Positions 9,496 to 18,250 of a stretch of 64,000 nucleotides of DNA are shown piece after piece. Each line of letters begins with the position of its first letter. Position 1 is the first letter of the stretch. The stretch covers positions 1,757,971-1,821,970 of the forward strand of contig NZ_LT575472.1 of NCBI RefSeq assembly GCF_900086595.1. The letters are read 5' to 3'. The position numbers were made by a program, and so were the translations under genes. The notes under the pieces were generated by a model. The model ran no database searches. It was not told the origin of the DNA and saw only the letters and a list, made by a program, of their open reading frames with translations. This stretch comes from Clostridium nigeriense (lineage in GTDB: Bacteria > Bacillota > Clostridia > Clostridiales > Clostridiaceae).

Positions 9496-10362
9496 ATGAA
9501 TATATTAGTAACAGGAATTAATGGTTTTATAGGGAAAAATCTTAAAATAAAATTACAAAATGATATGAAAAATAAGTATATTTTTGCTACAACTTCTGAT
9601 TGTTTAGATTGTATAAAATTCGAAAAAAATTATTATGACATAGATAAAAAATTAAAAAATGAAAATATTGAATGTATAGTTCATCTAGCATCAGTAATAC
9701 CGTTTTCATTTCAAAATCTTGAGTTTAATGATATATTTTTACCGAATGCAATTATGATGGATAACTTATATAAATTTTCATTAAATAAAAATATTAAAAA
9801 ATTTATTTATATATCAAGTTTTGGGTCTATGGAAGATTATAATAATTACAAGATGAAAGATTATTATACTTTATCAAAGATTCATGGAGAGCATGTTTGT
9901 GCTATGCTAGAAAGTAGGGGAATTGAAACAGCATCATTAAGAATTTCATCACCTTATGGACAATATTCAAATCCCAAAAGTGTATTAAATATATTTGTTA
10001 AAAATGCTTTGATGGGTTTAGATATTAATGTATATGGTAGTGGAAAAAGAGAACAAAATTTTATTTATGTTGATGATGTTATAAAAGCAATTGAACTATT
10101 TATTAATACTAATAATAAAATAAATGGAATATATAGTATAGTTTCTGATAATAATACATCTATGATTAATTTAGCTAAAATAATAAAAGAAATATGTAAA
10201 TCAGAATCAAAGATTAATGTTGGCACATATATTGATGCACAAGAAAATTTCAAACCAATTTATGACTATAATAGAGCATATAATGAAATAGGATTTAAAC
10301 CTCAGTATGATATTTACACTGGATTAAAAAAATATATAGAATGGTATGTGAAGAATAGATGA
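9496..10362 (+). CDS. NAD-dependent sugar epimerase/reductase (second SDR)
   Basis: The product (288 aa) is another extended SDR: Rossmann motif TGINGFIGKN at residues 6-15, the segment CIVHLASVIPFSF, active site YTLSK near residue 125 and a conserved NFIYVDDVIKA near 187. It is a little shorter than 6092-7054 and clearly diverged from it. It could reduce or epimerise the keto sugar made upstream. The stop overlaps the start of the next gene by 4 bases (ATGA), indicating translational coupling with the phosphoesterase. Confidence 0.86.
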   Translation: MNILVTGINGFIGKNLKIKLQNDMKNKYIFATTSDCLDCIKFEKNYYDIDKKLKNENIECIVHLASVIPFSFQNLEFNDIFLPNAIMMDNLYKFSLNKNIKKFIYISSFGSMEDYNNYKMKDYYTLSKIHGEHVCAMLESRGIETASLRISSPYGQYSNPKSVLNIFVKNALMGLDINVYGSGKREQNFIYVDDVIKAIELFINTNNKINGIYSIVSDNNTSMINLAKIIKEICKSESKINVGTYIDAQENFKPIYDYNRAYNEIGFKPQYDIYTGLKKYIEWYVKNR

Positions 10363-11042
10363 AAATAGCAGTAATTTCTGATATACATTCTAATTATGAT
10401 GCTCTTAAAGCAGTAGTTAACGAAATAAATAAACATAATTGTGATTTAAAAATATGTTTAGGCGATATGGTTGGGTATTATGATAAGCCTAATGAAGTTA
10501 TTGAGTGTTTAAAACTATATGATTTTAAATGTATAAAAGGTAATCACGATAAATTTATTTTAGGTGAACTTGAATATAAAATTGAAAATGAAAAGATATA
10601 CGGTATTAATAGACACAGAAATTTATTAAGGAAAGAAAATATTTTATTTTTAAAAGAAAGCTTAGATTTTATTGAACTTGAATATAAAAACAAAAAATAT
10701 TGTTTTTGTCATTCACTTAAGGATAATAGTGAAGTTTATTTAAAGGATGAAAATGATGTTTTAAGTAAATTTGATTATATAAAAATTTATGATTATTATT
10801 TTCATGGTCATACTCATAGAAGAAATTATATAAAAGTTAATAATAGTATAGTAATAAATCCAGGATCAGTTGGACAGCAAAGAGACAAAACGTGGAAGCC
10901 GTCATTCGGTATAATGGATTTAGATAATAATGAATGGAAAGTAATAAAGGTTGAATATGATATAAAAACTTATGTTTTAAATTTAAGAAATAATGGATTT
11001 GATAATATGTTAGTTGATATATTTGAAAGAAATATAGAGTAA
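10359..11042 (+). CDS. YfcE/MJ0936-type metallophosphoesterase
   Basis: The product (227 aa) carries all calcineurin-like phosphoesterase metal motifs: SDIHSN (residues 7-12), LGDMVGYYDKP (about 35-45), KGNHDKF (about 60-66), CHS and HGHTHR (about 148-153). Family members cleave phosphodiesters or phosphomonoesters with a two-metal centre. It is coupled to the preceding SDR by a 4-base overlap and followed after 18 bases by an ATP-grasp gene, so its substrate is probably a small molecule of the same pathway, for example a sugar phosphate. That substrate is inference only. Confidence 0.85.
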   Translation: MKIAVISDIHSNYDALKAVVNEINKHNCDLKICLGDMVGYYDKPNEVIECLKLYDFKCIKGNHDKFILGELEYKIENEKIYGINRHRNLLRKENILFLKESLDFIELEYKNKKYCFCHSLKDNSEVYLKDENDVLSKFDYIKIYDYYFHGHTHRRNYIKVNNSIVINPGSVGQQRDKTWKPSFGIMDLDNNEWKVIKVEYDIKTYVLNLRNNGFDNMLVDIFERNIE

Positions 11043-11060
11043 TAATAAGGTAGTGATTGT

Positions 11061-12092
11061 ATGAAAGATATTAATATTTTAATAACTGGTATTGGAGGAG
11101 CAGGTTTTGGGGAACAAATATTAAAAGCTTTGAAGATGTCAGATTTAAACTTATTTATTATAGGAACGGATATAACAGATATATGTTTTAATAAAAGAAA
11201 TGTTAATAAGTTTTTAGTTATTCCATCTGCATATGATGAAAGCTATAATAAAGTTATTAAGGAATTAATTAATAGTTATGATATAAAAGCAATTTTTCCA
11301 GGATCTGAACCAGAACTTCAATATTTCAGTAATAATATTGAAGAGTTTAAGGATATATATGTTGGCATTAATAGTAATGAACTTATAAAATTATGTTCAA
11401 ATAAATTTAGTACATATGAAAAATTATCACAATTGGGATTATCAGTACCTAAATATGAAAAGATAAATACCATTGATGATTGTAAAAAGATTGATTACTT
11501 TCCAGTTATATTAAAACCAAATACAAACTCAGGAGGTTCTGCACATATATATATTTCTTTTGATATGGAAGAGTTGAAGATGTTTAGTGGCTATATGTTA
11601 AAGCATGGAATTGACATAATAGCCCAAGAATATATTGGGGATAGTAATAATGAATATACCATAGGTGTTTCATCAGATAAAAATGGAAATATACTTGGTT
11701 CTATAATTTTAAAAAGAATAATAAATAATGGTTTATCAACAAATAAAAGGGCTAAGTTGAATGATATTAATATAGTTATATCATCTGGAATTTCTCAAGG
11801 TGAATTTATATTTAATGATAATATTAAAGAACAAGCGGAGAATATTGCAAAAAAAATTGACTCAAGAGGTCCTATTAATATTCAAGGTAGAGTAGTTGAT
11901 GGAAAGTTATTAATTTTTGAAATAAATCCTAGATTATCTGGAACTACTTCTTTGAGAGCTATGGTAGGTTATAATGAACCTGCGAATATGATAAAACAAA
12001 ATATTTTACATGAAAATGTTATTTATAATTATAATAATGGAGTTGTTTTAAGAAGCATTGTAGAAAATGTAGATATGGATAAGTCTGTATAA
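11061..12092 (+). CDS. ATP-grasp ligase (carbamoyl-phosphate-synthase-like)
   Basis: The product (343 aa) has a pre-ATP-grasp Rossmann-type start (ILITGIGGAGFGEQIL), an ATP-binding stretch FPVILKPNTNSGGSAHIYIS (about residues 148-167) and the Mg-binding end motif FEINPRLSGTTSLRAM (about 290-305). ATP-grasp enzymes of this type activate a carboxylate as acyl phosphate and join it to an amine or thiol. With an aminotransferase in the same run, joining an acid to an amino sugar is a reasonable guess. It is the last gene of the island and is followed at about 200 bases by a terminator. Confidence 0.82.
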   Translation: MKDINILITGIGGAGFGEQILKALKMSDLNLFIIGTDITDICFNKRNVNKFLVIPSAYDESYNKVIKELINSYDIKAIFPGSEPELQYFSNNIEEFKDIYVGINSNELIKLCSNKFSTYEKLSQLGLSVPKYEKINTIDDCKKIDYFPVILKPNTNSGGSAHIYISFDMEELKMFSGYMLKHGIDIIAQEYIGDSNNEYTIGVSSDKNGNILGSIILKRIINNGLSTNKRAKLNDINIVISSGISQGEFIFNDNIKEQAENIAKKIDSRGPINIQGRVVDGKLLIFEINPRLSGTTSLRAMVGYNEPANMIKQNILHENVIYNYNNGVVLRSIVENVDMDKSV

Positions 12093-12289
12093 TTTAATTT
12101 TTTGCAATAATTAATCTTATTATTTTATTAATATCTAATATAAATTTTAATTATGTCTACATAATTTTAGAAAAATATTAATATAAAAACTAATTATAAA
12201 CTTCAATAACAAGTTGAACTAATTTTTATTTATAACTTAAATACTTGAATTATTTAGATTTAATCTAGATGTATTTCAGAAGAGATTCT

Positions 12290-12331
12290 AAAAGATTTTT
12301 ATTGTTTTTATATCAATAAAAATCTTTTTGT
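12290..12331 (+). terminator. Rho-independent terminator closing the glycan island
   Basis: The stem AAAAGATTTTTATTG (12290-12304) pairs with 12314-12329, giving a long A/T-rich hairpin that ends in CTTTTTG. It lies about 200 bases after the ATP-grasp gene. Confidence 0.6.
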
Positions 12332-12529
12332 TATTATGCAAATATAAGTTGGGATGTATTGGTAATTAATATTGAAAACAAACTGCTTAGCACTTCTATA
12401 AATCTCTTTGGGCGTAGTATTTATATTAATCTTTTTTACTGTAAGTAAAAAAAGGCAATAAAACTTCACTACTTTACTTTTATAAAAATTCTTAATTATA
12501 ACTAGGTAACGTTTATAATTATTCTTTAT
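12311..12529 (-). pseudogene. Open minus-strand stretch without start, possible gene remnant
   Basis: On the minus strand 73 codons stay open from 12529 to 12311 in DNA so AT-rich that stops should be frequent. The reading includes VKKININTTPKEIYRSAKQ. There is no ATG and no convincing Shine-Dalgarno, and its 3' end overlaps the terminator hairpin. I do not recognise it. It may be the tail of a decayed gene or chance. Confidence 0.2.
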
Positions 12530-13020
12530 TTAAATCTCCATTGTTAGCCAGTATATTTACATTTTTTATATGATGTAGATATTTTTGAATTTTATTATTA
12601 TTTAGTTTTTTTATTTTATATATTTTACTTATACTAGAATGTTTTCTTCTAATATCGAAGCTTCCATATTCGTTCTACTCAAAGCTATATTACAACCTAA
12701 ATTAATTCAATAGTTAATAAAGGATTTAAAGAAAGCTTATAATGATTAAATATTATAACTTTAGTAAACTCCTAGAATAAAGTTTAGGTCTTTCAACTAA
12801 TTTATTTATTGCTATTTTAAATCTTTAGGATTATATATTAATAATAGCAATTAATTTATATTTTAATCTTATTTCAATATACTTGTGAATATATGATTGA
12901 ATAGATTCTATTCTAATTTGCTCTATATTTACACCATTGATAGATTTCATAAAAAATATCTACTATCAACTTTTTTATTAATTTCATTTTATCATAATTA
13001 AGTTATTTTCGTATATTCTT
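12530..13020. other. AT-rich non-coding stretch
   Basis: About 490 bases with stops in all frames and no gene recognised on either strand. One inverted repeat (TTGATAG at 12937 with CTATCAA ending near 12969) is followed by a T-rich run on the plus strand, possibly an old terminator. The stretch looks like degraded sequence between two flagellar loci. Confidence 0.4.
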
Positions 13021-13278
13021 ATGGGTAAGAGCAAATCTTAGTTAGAAGGCATAGTTATTCATTCTTAGCCAGCGACCAATGAATTTGAATTTTGGAAAAT
13101 TAAATACAATCAATGAGATATAAGAATAAGTGATAATAGTATATACAGAAAATTACTAATTACCATACTAGACATTATTAATTTAGATGAACTAAAGTGG
13201 AGTAAGTTTAATAAAGAATTTTTAAATAATCTAGTGAAAAGAATTTTTGTGGATTTAGATTTTAATATTAAGAAATAA
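13021..13278 (+). pseudogene. Decayed gene fragment with three in-frame stops
   Basis: One frame from ATG 13021 to TAA 13276 reads as protein-like pieces broken by TAG, TAG and TGA: LEGIVIHS, PATNEFEFWKIKYNQ, then a 53-codon open end containing DELKWSKFNKEFLNNLVKRI and finishing DFNIKK. The pieces stay in one frame across the stops, which is what nonsense decay of a real gene looks like. The end weakly resembles the C-terminal part of a large serine recombinase; that is a guess. If true it would be a trace of a past integration next to the flagellins. Confidence 0.4.
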
Positions 13279-13330
13279 AATTAATTAACGATAATTAAAT
13301 TAAATAACTTTAAATTTAGGAGAGAATATT

Positions 13331-14188
13331 ATGAGATTAAATCAAAATATGCAATCTTTAAATGTATATAGAAATTATAAAAAAAATTTAGCAACACAAT
13401 CAGTGGCCTTAGATAGAATTAGTACTGGAACTAAAATTAATTCTGCTAAAGATAATCCCAATAAACTTGGAGTAAGCGAAGGACTTAGACTTCAAATAAG
13501 AAGTCTTCAAATGGCAGAAAGAAATATCCAAGATGGAGTATCTATGATGCAAACTGTAGATGGCGCCTTATCTAGTGTTAGTGAATCTTTAATTAGAATT
13601 AAAGAGTTAACTGTACAAGCTGGAGGTAGTAATACTAAAGAGGATTTTAAAATTATTCAGAATGAAATAGATCAACTAAAAGAAAGCATTGATTATACAG
13701 TTAATAACTCAGAATTTAATGGAGTAAAGTTGCTAAACTCTGATAGAGTGACTAATAATAAATATCCTAAGTACTTAGATCATGTAGTTGGTTCTAATAC
13801 TGGAGAAGAAATTAATATACCTATATATAATATAAGTACAGATATACTTATAGATAAAGAGGGGAATACATTAGACTCTTTAGATATAACAAATATTGAT
13901 AATTTAGACAAAAGTTTAGAAATAGTAGATTCAGCTATTAATACTGTTAATTCTGTAAGAAGTAAATATGGTGCTATTCAAAATAGAATGGAAACATCAG
14001 CCGAAAATTTAAGTGGAAGCTCTTCTAATTTAGTAAGTGCTGAAAGTCGAATTAGGGATTCTGATATAGCTTTAGAAATGGCAGAATATGCGAGAACATC
14101 AATATTACATGAAACATCTATTGCTTTAATGCAACAAACTAACAAATTTCCACAAGAGATATTAAGGGTCCTTGAAAATATGAAATAA
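13331..14188 (+). CDS. Divergent flagellin-like protein
   Basis: The product (285 aa) has the flagellin N-terminal region (MRLNQNMQSLNVYRNYKKN, then ISTGTKINSAKDNPNKLGVSEG) and the C-terminal region (NLVSAESRIRDSDIALEMAEYA), so it should polymerise or pack like a D0/D1 subunit. It differs clearly from the two copies at 94 and 1039: the [13 protein letters not shown] core is changed to NSAKDNPNKLGVSEG, and the end is EILRVLENMK instead of the usual LLR. The Shine-Dalgarno AGGAGAG is present, but the CsrA-type leader hairpin is not. It has its own terminator. It may be a minor or specialised filament protein. Confidence 0.88.
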   Translation: MRLNQNMQSLNVYRNYKKNLATQSVALDRISTGTKINSAKDNPNKLGVSEGLRLQIRSLQMAERNIQDGVSMMQTVDGALSSVSESLIRIKELTVQAGGSNTKEDFKIIQNEIDQLKESIDYTVNNSEFNGVKLLNSDRVTNNKYPKYLDHVVGSNTGEEINIPIYNISTDILIDKEGNTLDSLDITNIDNLDKSLEIVDSAINTVNSVRSKYGAIQNRMETSAENLSGSSSNLVSAESRIRDSDIALEMAEYARTSILHETSIALMQQTNKFPQEILRVLENMK

Positions 14189-14197
14189 TTTATCGAC

Positions 14198-14228
14198 AGA
14201 GAAGGCGTTAAGTCTTCTCTATTTTTTG
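14198..14228 (+). terminator. Terminator after divergent flagellin
   Basis: The stem AGAGAAG (14198-14204) pairs with CTTCTCT (14214-14220) and is followed by ATTTTTTGAG. Confidence 0.8.
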
Positions 14229-14512
14229 AGTTTTTATAAATAAGTTAAATAAAAGTATATAAATAATATAAAATTATGCTGTAAAATGTAAAATTTAATA
14301 ATAAATTAAAAATGATTAACTTTATTGCGAAAAATGCTGGAGAATAAAATGATTTTTAGCAAAAATTATTATAGAAAAATAAATTATATTAAACTATAAT
14401 ATAAATATGGGTAAATTTTCTTTAGATAGCAAATCTATAAAGTGCTTTTTATAGGTTTTATAAAAGTTGGGTTAAAAATTAAGTAATAAAATGTTGTTTA
14501 GGAGAGAAGTTT
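14229..14512 (+). other. Leader region of the flagellar operon
   Basis: About 280 bases without a gene, very AT-rich. It must contain the operon promoter because a terminator lies just upstream. A TATAAT-like hexamer lies near 14395 without a good -35, and a weak hairpin CTATAAA / TTTATAG lies at 14435-14454. No clear flagellar-sigma motif and no known riboswitch fold was recognised. Confidence 0.35.
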
Positions 14513-14908
14513 ATGAATATTAATAATGATGTGGGATTCCAATTTATTAAATTAGGATTAGATGCTTCAGCATTAAGAAGTAAAGTCATAGCAAATAATA
14601 TGGCTAACATAAATACTGAAGATTTTAAAAAATCATATGTATCCTTCGAAGAAAATTTAAATGAAGCAAAAAATAAATTTTCTTTAAAAAAGACTAATGT
14701 AAATCACTTAAATGGAAGTTTAGATAACTCTATAATATCAGTTAAAGAAGATAATACCACAAGTATGAGAACAGATGGAAATAATGTTGATATGGATTTG
14801 GAAAAAGTTAATCAAGCATCTAATACATTAATGTATAATGCCCTAATAACTCAAGCAAGTTCAAAACTTAGCATGACTAAGAGTGTTATTTCAGGGGGGA
14901 ATAGATAA
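14513..14908 (+). CDS. flgB: Flagellar basal-body rod protein FlgB
   Basis: The product (131 aa) is a proximal rod subunit of the flagellar basal body. The rod-family N-terminal motif is seen as [28 protein letters not shown] (quoted parts: [17 protein letters not shown]), and the length is normal. The start follows AGGAGAG. It is the first gene of the long flagellar operon, and flgC follows after 2 bases. Confidence 0.94.
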   Translation: MNINNDVGFQFIKLGLDASALRSKVIANNMANINTEDFKKSYVSFEENLNEAKNKFSLKKTNVNHLNGSLDNSIISVKEDNTTSMRTDGNNVDMDLEKVNQASNTLMYNALITQASSKLSMTKSVISGGNR

Positions 14909-14910
14909 GT

Positions 14911-15315
14911 ATGGGATTATTTAATACTATGAGAATAAGTGCTAGTGGATTATCAGCAGAAAGACTTAGAATGGATACAGTTACCTCTAATATTACTAAT
15001 GCAACTACCACTAGAGGAGAAGATGGAAAGCCTTATGTAAGAAAAATAGCAGTTTTTCAAGAAAATCTAGATAAGGAAAAAGGACTAAATGGAGTTAAAG
15101 CTGTAGGGATAGTAGAAGATGAATCACCATTGAAAAAGGTGTATGATCCGACTCATCCAGATGCAGATACAGATGGTTATGTAACTATGCCAAATGTAAA
15201 TTTACTTAATGAAATGGCTGATATGATAGCTGCCTCTAGATCTTACGAATCAAACGTAGATACATTAAATGCAACTAAAAGTATGTTTACTAAGACATTA
15301 GAGTTAGGGAGGTAG
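14911..15315 (+). CDS. flgC: Flagellar basal-body rod protein FlgC
   Basis: The product (134 aa) is a rod subunit. It begins [20 protein letters not shown], has the rod motif [20 protein letters not shown] and the C-terminal segment [20 protein letters not shown] common to rod and hook proteins. The Shine-Dalgarno GGGGGGAA lies inside the end of flgB, so translation is coupled. Confidence 0.95.
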   Translation: MGLFNTMRISASGLSAERLRMDTVTSNITNATTTRGEDGKPYVRKIAVFQENLDKEKGLNGVKAVGIVEDESPLKKVYDPTHPDADTDGYVTMPNVNLLNEMADMIAASRSYESNVDTLNATKSMFTKTLELGR

Positions 15316-15321
15316 TTAAGC

Positions 15322-15642
15322 ATGATAATAAACAATTTTGTTCCGGCAGAAAAGATTTTTGAAAATTATAATAGTTTGAATATAAATAATAGTTCTAATA
15401 TTGATAATAATAGTAAAACTTCAAATAGCTTTCAAGATGCTTTTAAGGAAAGTTTAGACAAGCTAAATGAAAAGCAGATTGAGGCAGATAATATAACTAA
15501 TGATTTTATTGCAGGCAAAGATGTTGAAGTCCATGAAATGATGTTAAGCATGGAAGAAGCAAAGATGTCCCTTCAACTAGCTATTCAAGTAAGAAATAAA
15601 GTTGTAGAGGCAGTACAAGAATTAACAAGAATGCAATTGTAA
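15322..15642 (+). CDS. fliE: Flagellar hook-basal body protein FliE
   Basis: The product (106 aa) joins the rod to the MS ring. The family C-terminal region is clear: VHEMMLSMEEAKMSLQLAIQ followed by VRNKVVEAVQELTRMQL. Six bases separate it from flgC. The N-terminal third is Asn- and Ser-rich and poorly conserved, as usual. Confidence 0.93.
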   Translation: MIINNFVPAEKIFENYNSLNINNSSNIDNNSKTSNSFQDAFKESLDKLNEKQIEADNITNDFIAGKDVEVHEMMLSMEEAKMSLQLAIQVRNKVVEAVQELTRMQL

Positions 15643-15663
15643 TACGAAGGAGTGCTATTATTA

Positions 15664-17229
15664 ATGGATAAGCTTAAAGAGAGCCTTAGTAAGCTGTGGG
15701 GAAGGTTTAAAAATTTTAGTAAGGGAATAAAAATAGCAATTTTTGCTACTATAATTACTTTTATTATTGCAATTGGATCTTTATTTTTTTATAACTCAGC
15801 AACTAAGTATAAAGTTTTATTTTCTAACTTAGAGGCTACAGATGCACAAGTGGTTACAACTAAGTTAAATGAAAAAAAAGTTGATATGAAAATAGAGGGA
15901 AACACAATATTAGTTCCTAAAGAGCAGGTTGACGAACTAAGACTAGAATTAGCTCCAGAACTTTCAGATGGAAGTAAGGGATATGAGCTTATGGATTCTA
16001 GTAGTTCTTTTGGAATGACTGATGAAGAATTTAAATTAAAAAAATTAAGAATGCAGCAAGGAGAACTGGAGAAAACAATAAAGAGTTTTCCACAAGTAGA
16101 GACAGCAAGGGTACATATTACTCCTTCAAAGGATTCGGTTTTTGTAGAAGATAAGGAACCAGGAAAAGCGGCGGTTTACTTAAAGCTAATTTCAGGCAAT
16201 AAATTATCAAAGGAGCAGGTAAAGTCTATAGTTTCTCTTGTTTCAGGAAGTACTGAAAATGTTCCCAAGGAGAACATTGAAGTTATAGATGATAATATGA
16301 ATTTATTAACTGAGGGATTATTTGATGAAAATAGCGCAGTTGTAAGTTCAGAAACTATAGAGCAACAATTTGCTTTAGAGAAAAAATATGAACAAGATAT
16401 TGAAAAATCAATAATTTCTCTTTTAGAACCAGTAGTGGGAAAAGATAAGGTTAAAAGCTCTGTAAATGTAGATTTAGATTTTGATTCAAAGCAAAAAACA
16501 GAAACTATAGTAGATCCTAATAAAGTTATAGTAAGTCAGCAAGTTATTAAAGAAAATAACAATGGTGATACAAGTGAGTCTACAAGTAGTCCTGTTGATA
16601 ATAATATGGGTAACACTATAGATAATGGAAGAAACAATAATGGATCTTCAAGAGAAGAAGTAAATACTAATTATGAAAGTGGAAAGACGGAAGTAAAGAC
16701 TATTAGTGCACCTGGAGAAGTTAAGAGATTAACTGCTTCTGTATTTATTGATGGTAATATTGATGGAAATGTACAAGCTGCTATAGAAAAATCAGTTGCA
16801 AATGCAATTGGTTTAAATACAGAAAGAGGAGATAGTGTTTCCGTAGTAGGAATGACCTTTGATCCTATAACTAAGGAAGAAGCTCAAAAGGAGTTTGAGG
16901 CTATAAATGAAGCTTTATCAAAGGAAAATAGAAATAAGATAATAATGTATTCAATTTTAGGAGTGCTAGGATTAATTCTAGTAATAGTAATTCTAGTAAT
17001 AGTGATAAGGAAAAAACGTAAAAATAATGAAGAAGAAAAGAAAAATCTTTTAGATGTAGTTATTGATGATAGAGTTTCCAATGAAGAAATAGTAGAAATG
17101 CCTAGTATTAACTTTGAAAGTGTTAATCCAAAGGCACATATTGAAAATGAAATAAAGAAATATGCAACAGAAAAACCAGATCAAGTAGTAGATATAATAA
17201 AATCTTGGTTAGCTGAAAATGAGAGGTGA
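15664..17229 (+). CDS. fliF: Flagellar MS-ring protein FliF
   Basis: The product (521 aa from this start) forms the membrane MS ring. Membrane segments lie near residues 25-45 and again near 420-440 (IIMYSILGVLGLILVIVILV). The N-terminal ring motif YKVLFSNLEATDAQVV and the conserved FPQVETARVHITP are present. A low-complexity Asn/Ser-rich loop lies around residues 295-340. I chose ATG 15664, 12 bases after AAGGAG, over GTG 15652, which overlaps the Shine-Dalgarno. The C-terminal tail is the FliG-binding part. Confidence 0.95.
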   Translation: MDKLKESLSKLWGRFKNFSKGIKIAIFATIITFIIAIGSLFFYNSATKYKVLFSNLEATDAQVVTTKLNEKKVDMKIEGNTILVPKEQVDELRLELAPELSDGSKGYELMDSSSSFGMTDEEFKLKKLRMQQGELEKTIKSFPQVETARVHITPSKDSVFVEDKEPGKAAVYLKLISGNKLSKEQVKSIVSLVSGSTENVPKENIEVIDDNMNLLTEGLFDENSAVVSSETIEQQFALEKKYEQDIEKSIISLLEPVVGKDKVKSSVNVDLDFDSKQKTETIVDPNKVIVSQQVIKENNNGDTSESTSSPVDNNMGNTIDNGRNNNGSSREEVNTNYESGKTEVKTISAPGEVKRLTASVFIDGNIDGNVQAAIEKSVANAIGLNTERGDSVSVVGMTFDPITKEEAQKEFEAINEALSKENRNKIIMYSILGVLGLILVIVILVIVIRKKRKNNEEEKKNLLDVVIDDRVSNEEIVEMPSINFESVNPKAHIENEIKKYATEKPDQVVDIIKSWLAENER

Positions 17230-17233
17230 TAAT

Positions 17234-18250
17234 ATGGCAAGAGAGTCAGCAAAGTTAAATGGAGTACAAAAGGCAGCTATATTATTTATAACCCTAGGAC
17301 CAGAGGCTTCTTCTGCAATACTGAAAAAGCTGCCAGAAGCTGAGATTCAAAAAATAACATATGAAATAGCTAATATTTCTACTGTAAGCTCAGAGCAAAG
17401 ACAAACTATTTTAGATGAATTTTTAGAGATTAATAAGGCAAGAGATTATATTATTGAAGGTGGACTTGATTATGCAAGAACACTATTATCAAAGGCTTTA
17501 GGAACACAAAGAGCAAATGAAATATTAAGTAAAGTAACGGAAGCAACTCAACAATACAGACCCTTTTCTATTGCTAGAAAAGCTGATGCTCATCAATTAT
17601 TAAATGTAATTACTTATGAGCATCCCCAAACTATTGCCTTAATACTTTGCTATTTGCAACCAGACAAAGCGGCTCAAGTTCTTGCAGAATTACCAGAAGA
17701 TACTCAAAGTGAGGTAGCATATAGAATTGCAACTATGAGTAATACTTCACCTATGGTAATTAAAGAAATCGAAAAAGTTTTAGAAAGTAAATTAAGTACT
17801 GTAGTAAGAAGTGAAATGACATCATTAGGTGGAGTTGATACTTTAGTTGATATATTAAATCAAGTAGATAGAACTACAGAAAAGAATATTACAGAAAGCT
17901 TAGAAAGAGAAGATGCAGAACTTGCAGATATTGTTAAAAGTTCTATGTTTGTATTTGAAGATATTATTACTCTTGATGATGTTTCAATTCAAAGAATTCT
18001 TAGAGAAGTTGATGGTAAGGAGCTTGCTCTTGCCCTTAAGGGATGTTCAGATGAAGTGGCAAATGCTATTTATAGAAACCAATCTAAGAGAGCAGCGGCA
18101 GCATTAAAGGAAGATATGGAATTCTTAGGACCTGTAAGACTTATGGATGTTGAAAAAGCTCAACAAAAGATAGTTTCTATTATTAGAAGATTAGATGATG
18201 CTCAAGAAATAATTATTTCAAGAGGTGGAGAAGATGCAATTATCATATAA
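17234..18250 (+). CDS. fliG: Flagellar motor switch protein FliG
   Basis: The product is 338 aa, the usual FliG length. It forms the C ring against which MotA pushes. Visible segments are KAAILFITLGPEASSAILKK at the start, the EHPQTIALIL motif near residue 125 and the C-terminal torque helix region with RAAAALKEDMEFLGPV. ATG 17234 is preferred because GAGAGGTGAT directly precedes it; an upstream ATG at 17219 would overlap fliF. FliM and FliN partners are not in this window. Confidence 0.96.
   Translation: MARESAKLNGVQKAAILFITLGPEASSAILKKLPEAEIQKITYEIANISTVSSEQRQTILDEFLEINKARDYIIEGGLDYARTLLSKALGTQRANEILSKVTEATQQYRPFSIARKADAHQLLNVITYEHPQTIALILCYLQPDKAAQVLAELPEDTQSEVAYRIATMSNTSPMVIKEIEKVLESKLSTVVRSEMTSLGGVDTLVDILNQVDRTTEKNITESLEREDAELADIVKSSMFVFEDIITLDDVSIQRILREVDGKELALALKGCSDEVANAIYRNQSKRAAAALKEDMEFLGPVRLMDVEKAQQKIVSIIRRLDDAQEIIISRGGEDAIII

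Noticed and set aside
17913..18107. 64-codon plus-strand frame inside fliG
   Set aside because: It is out of frame with conserved fliG and has no own Shine-Dalgarno.
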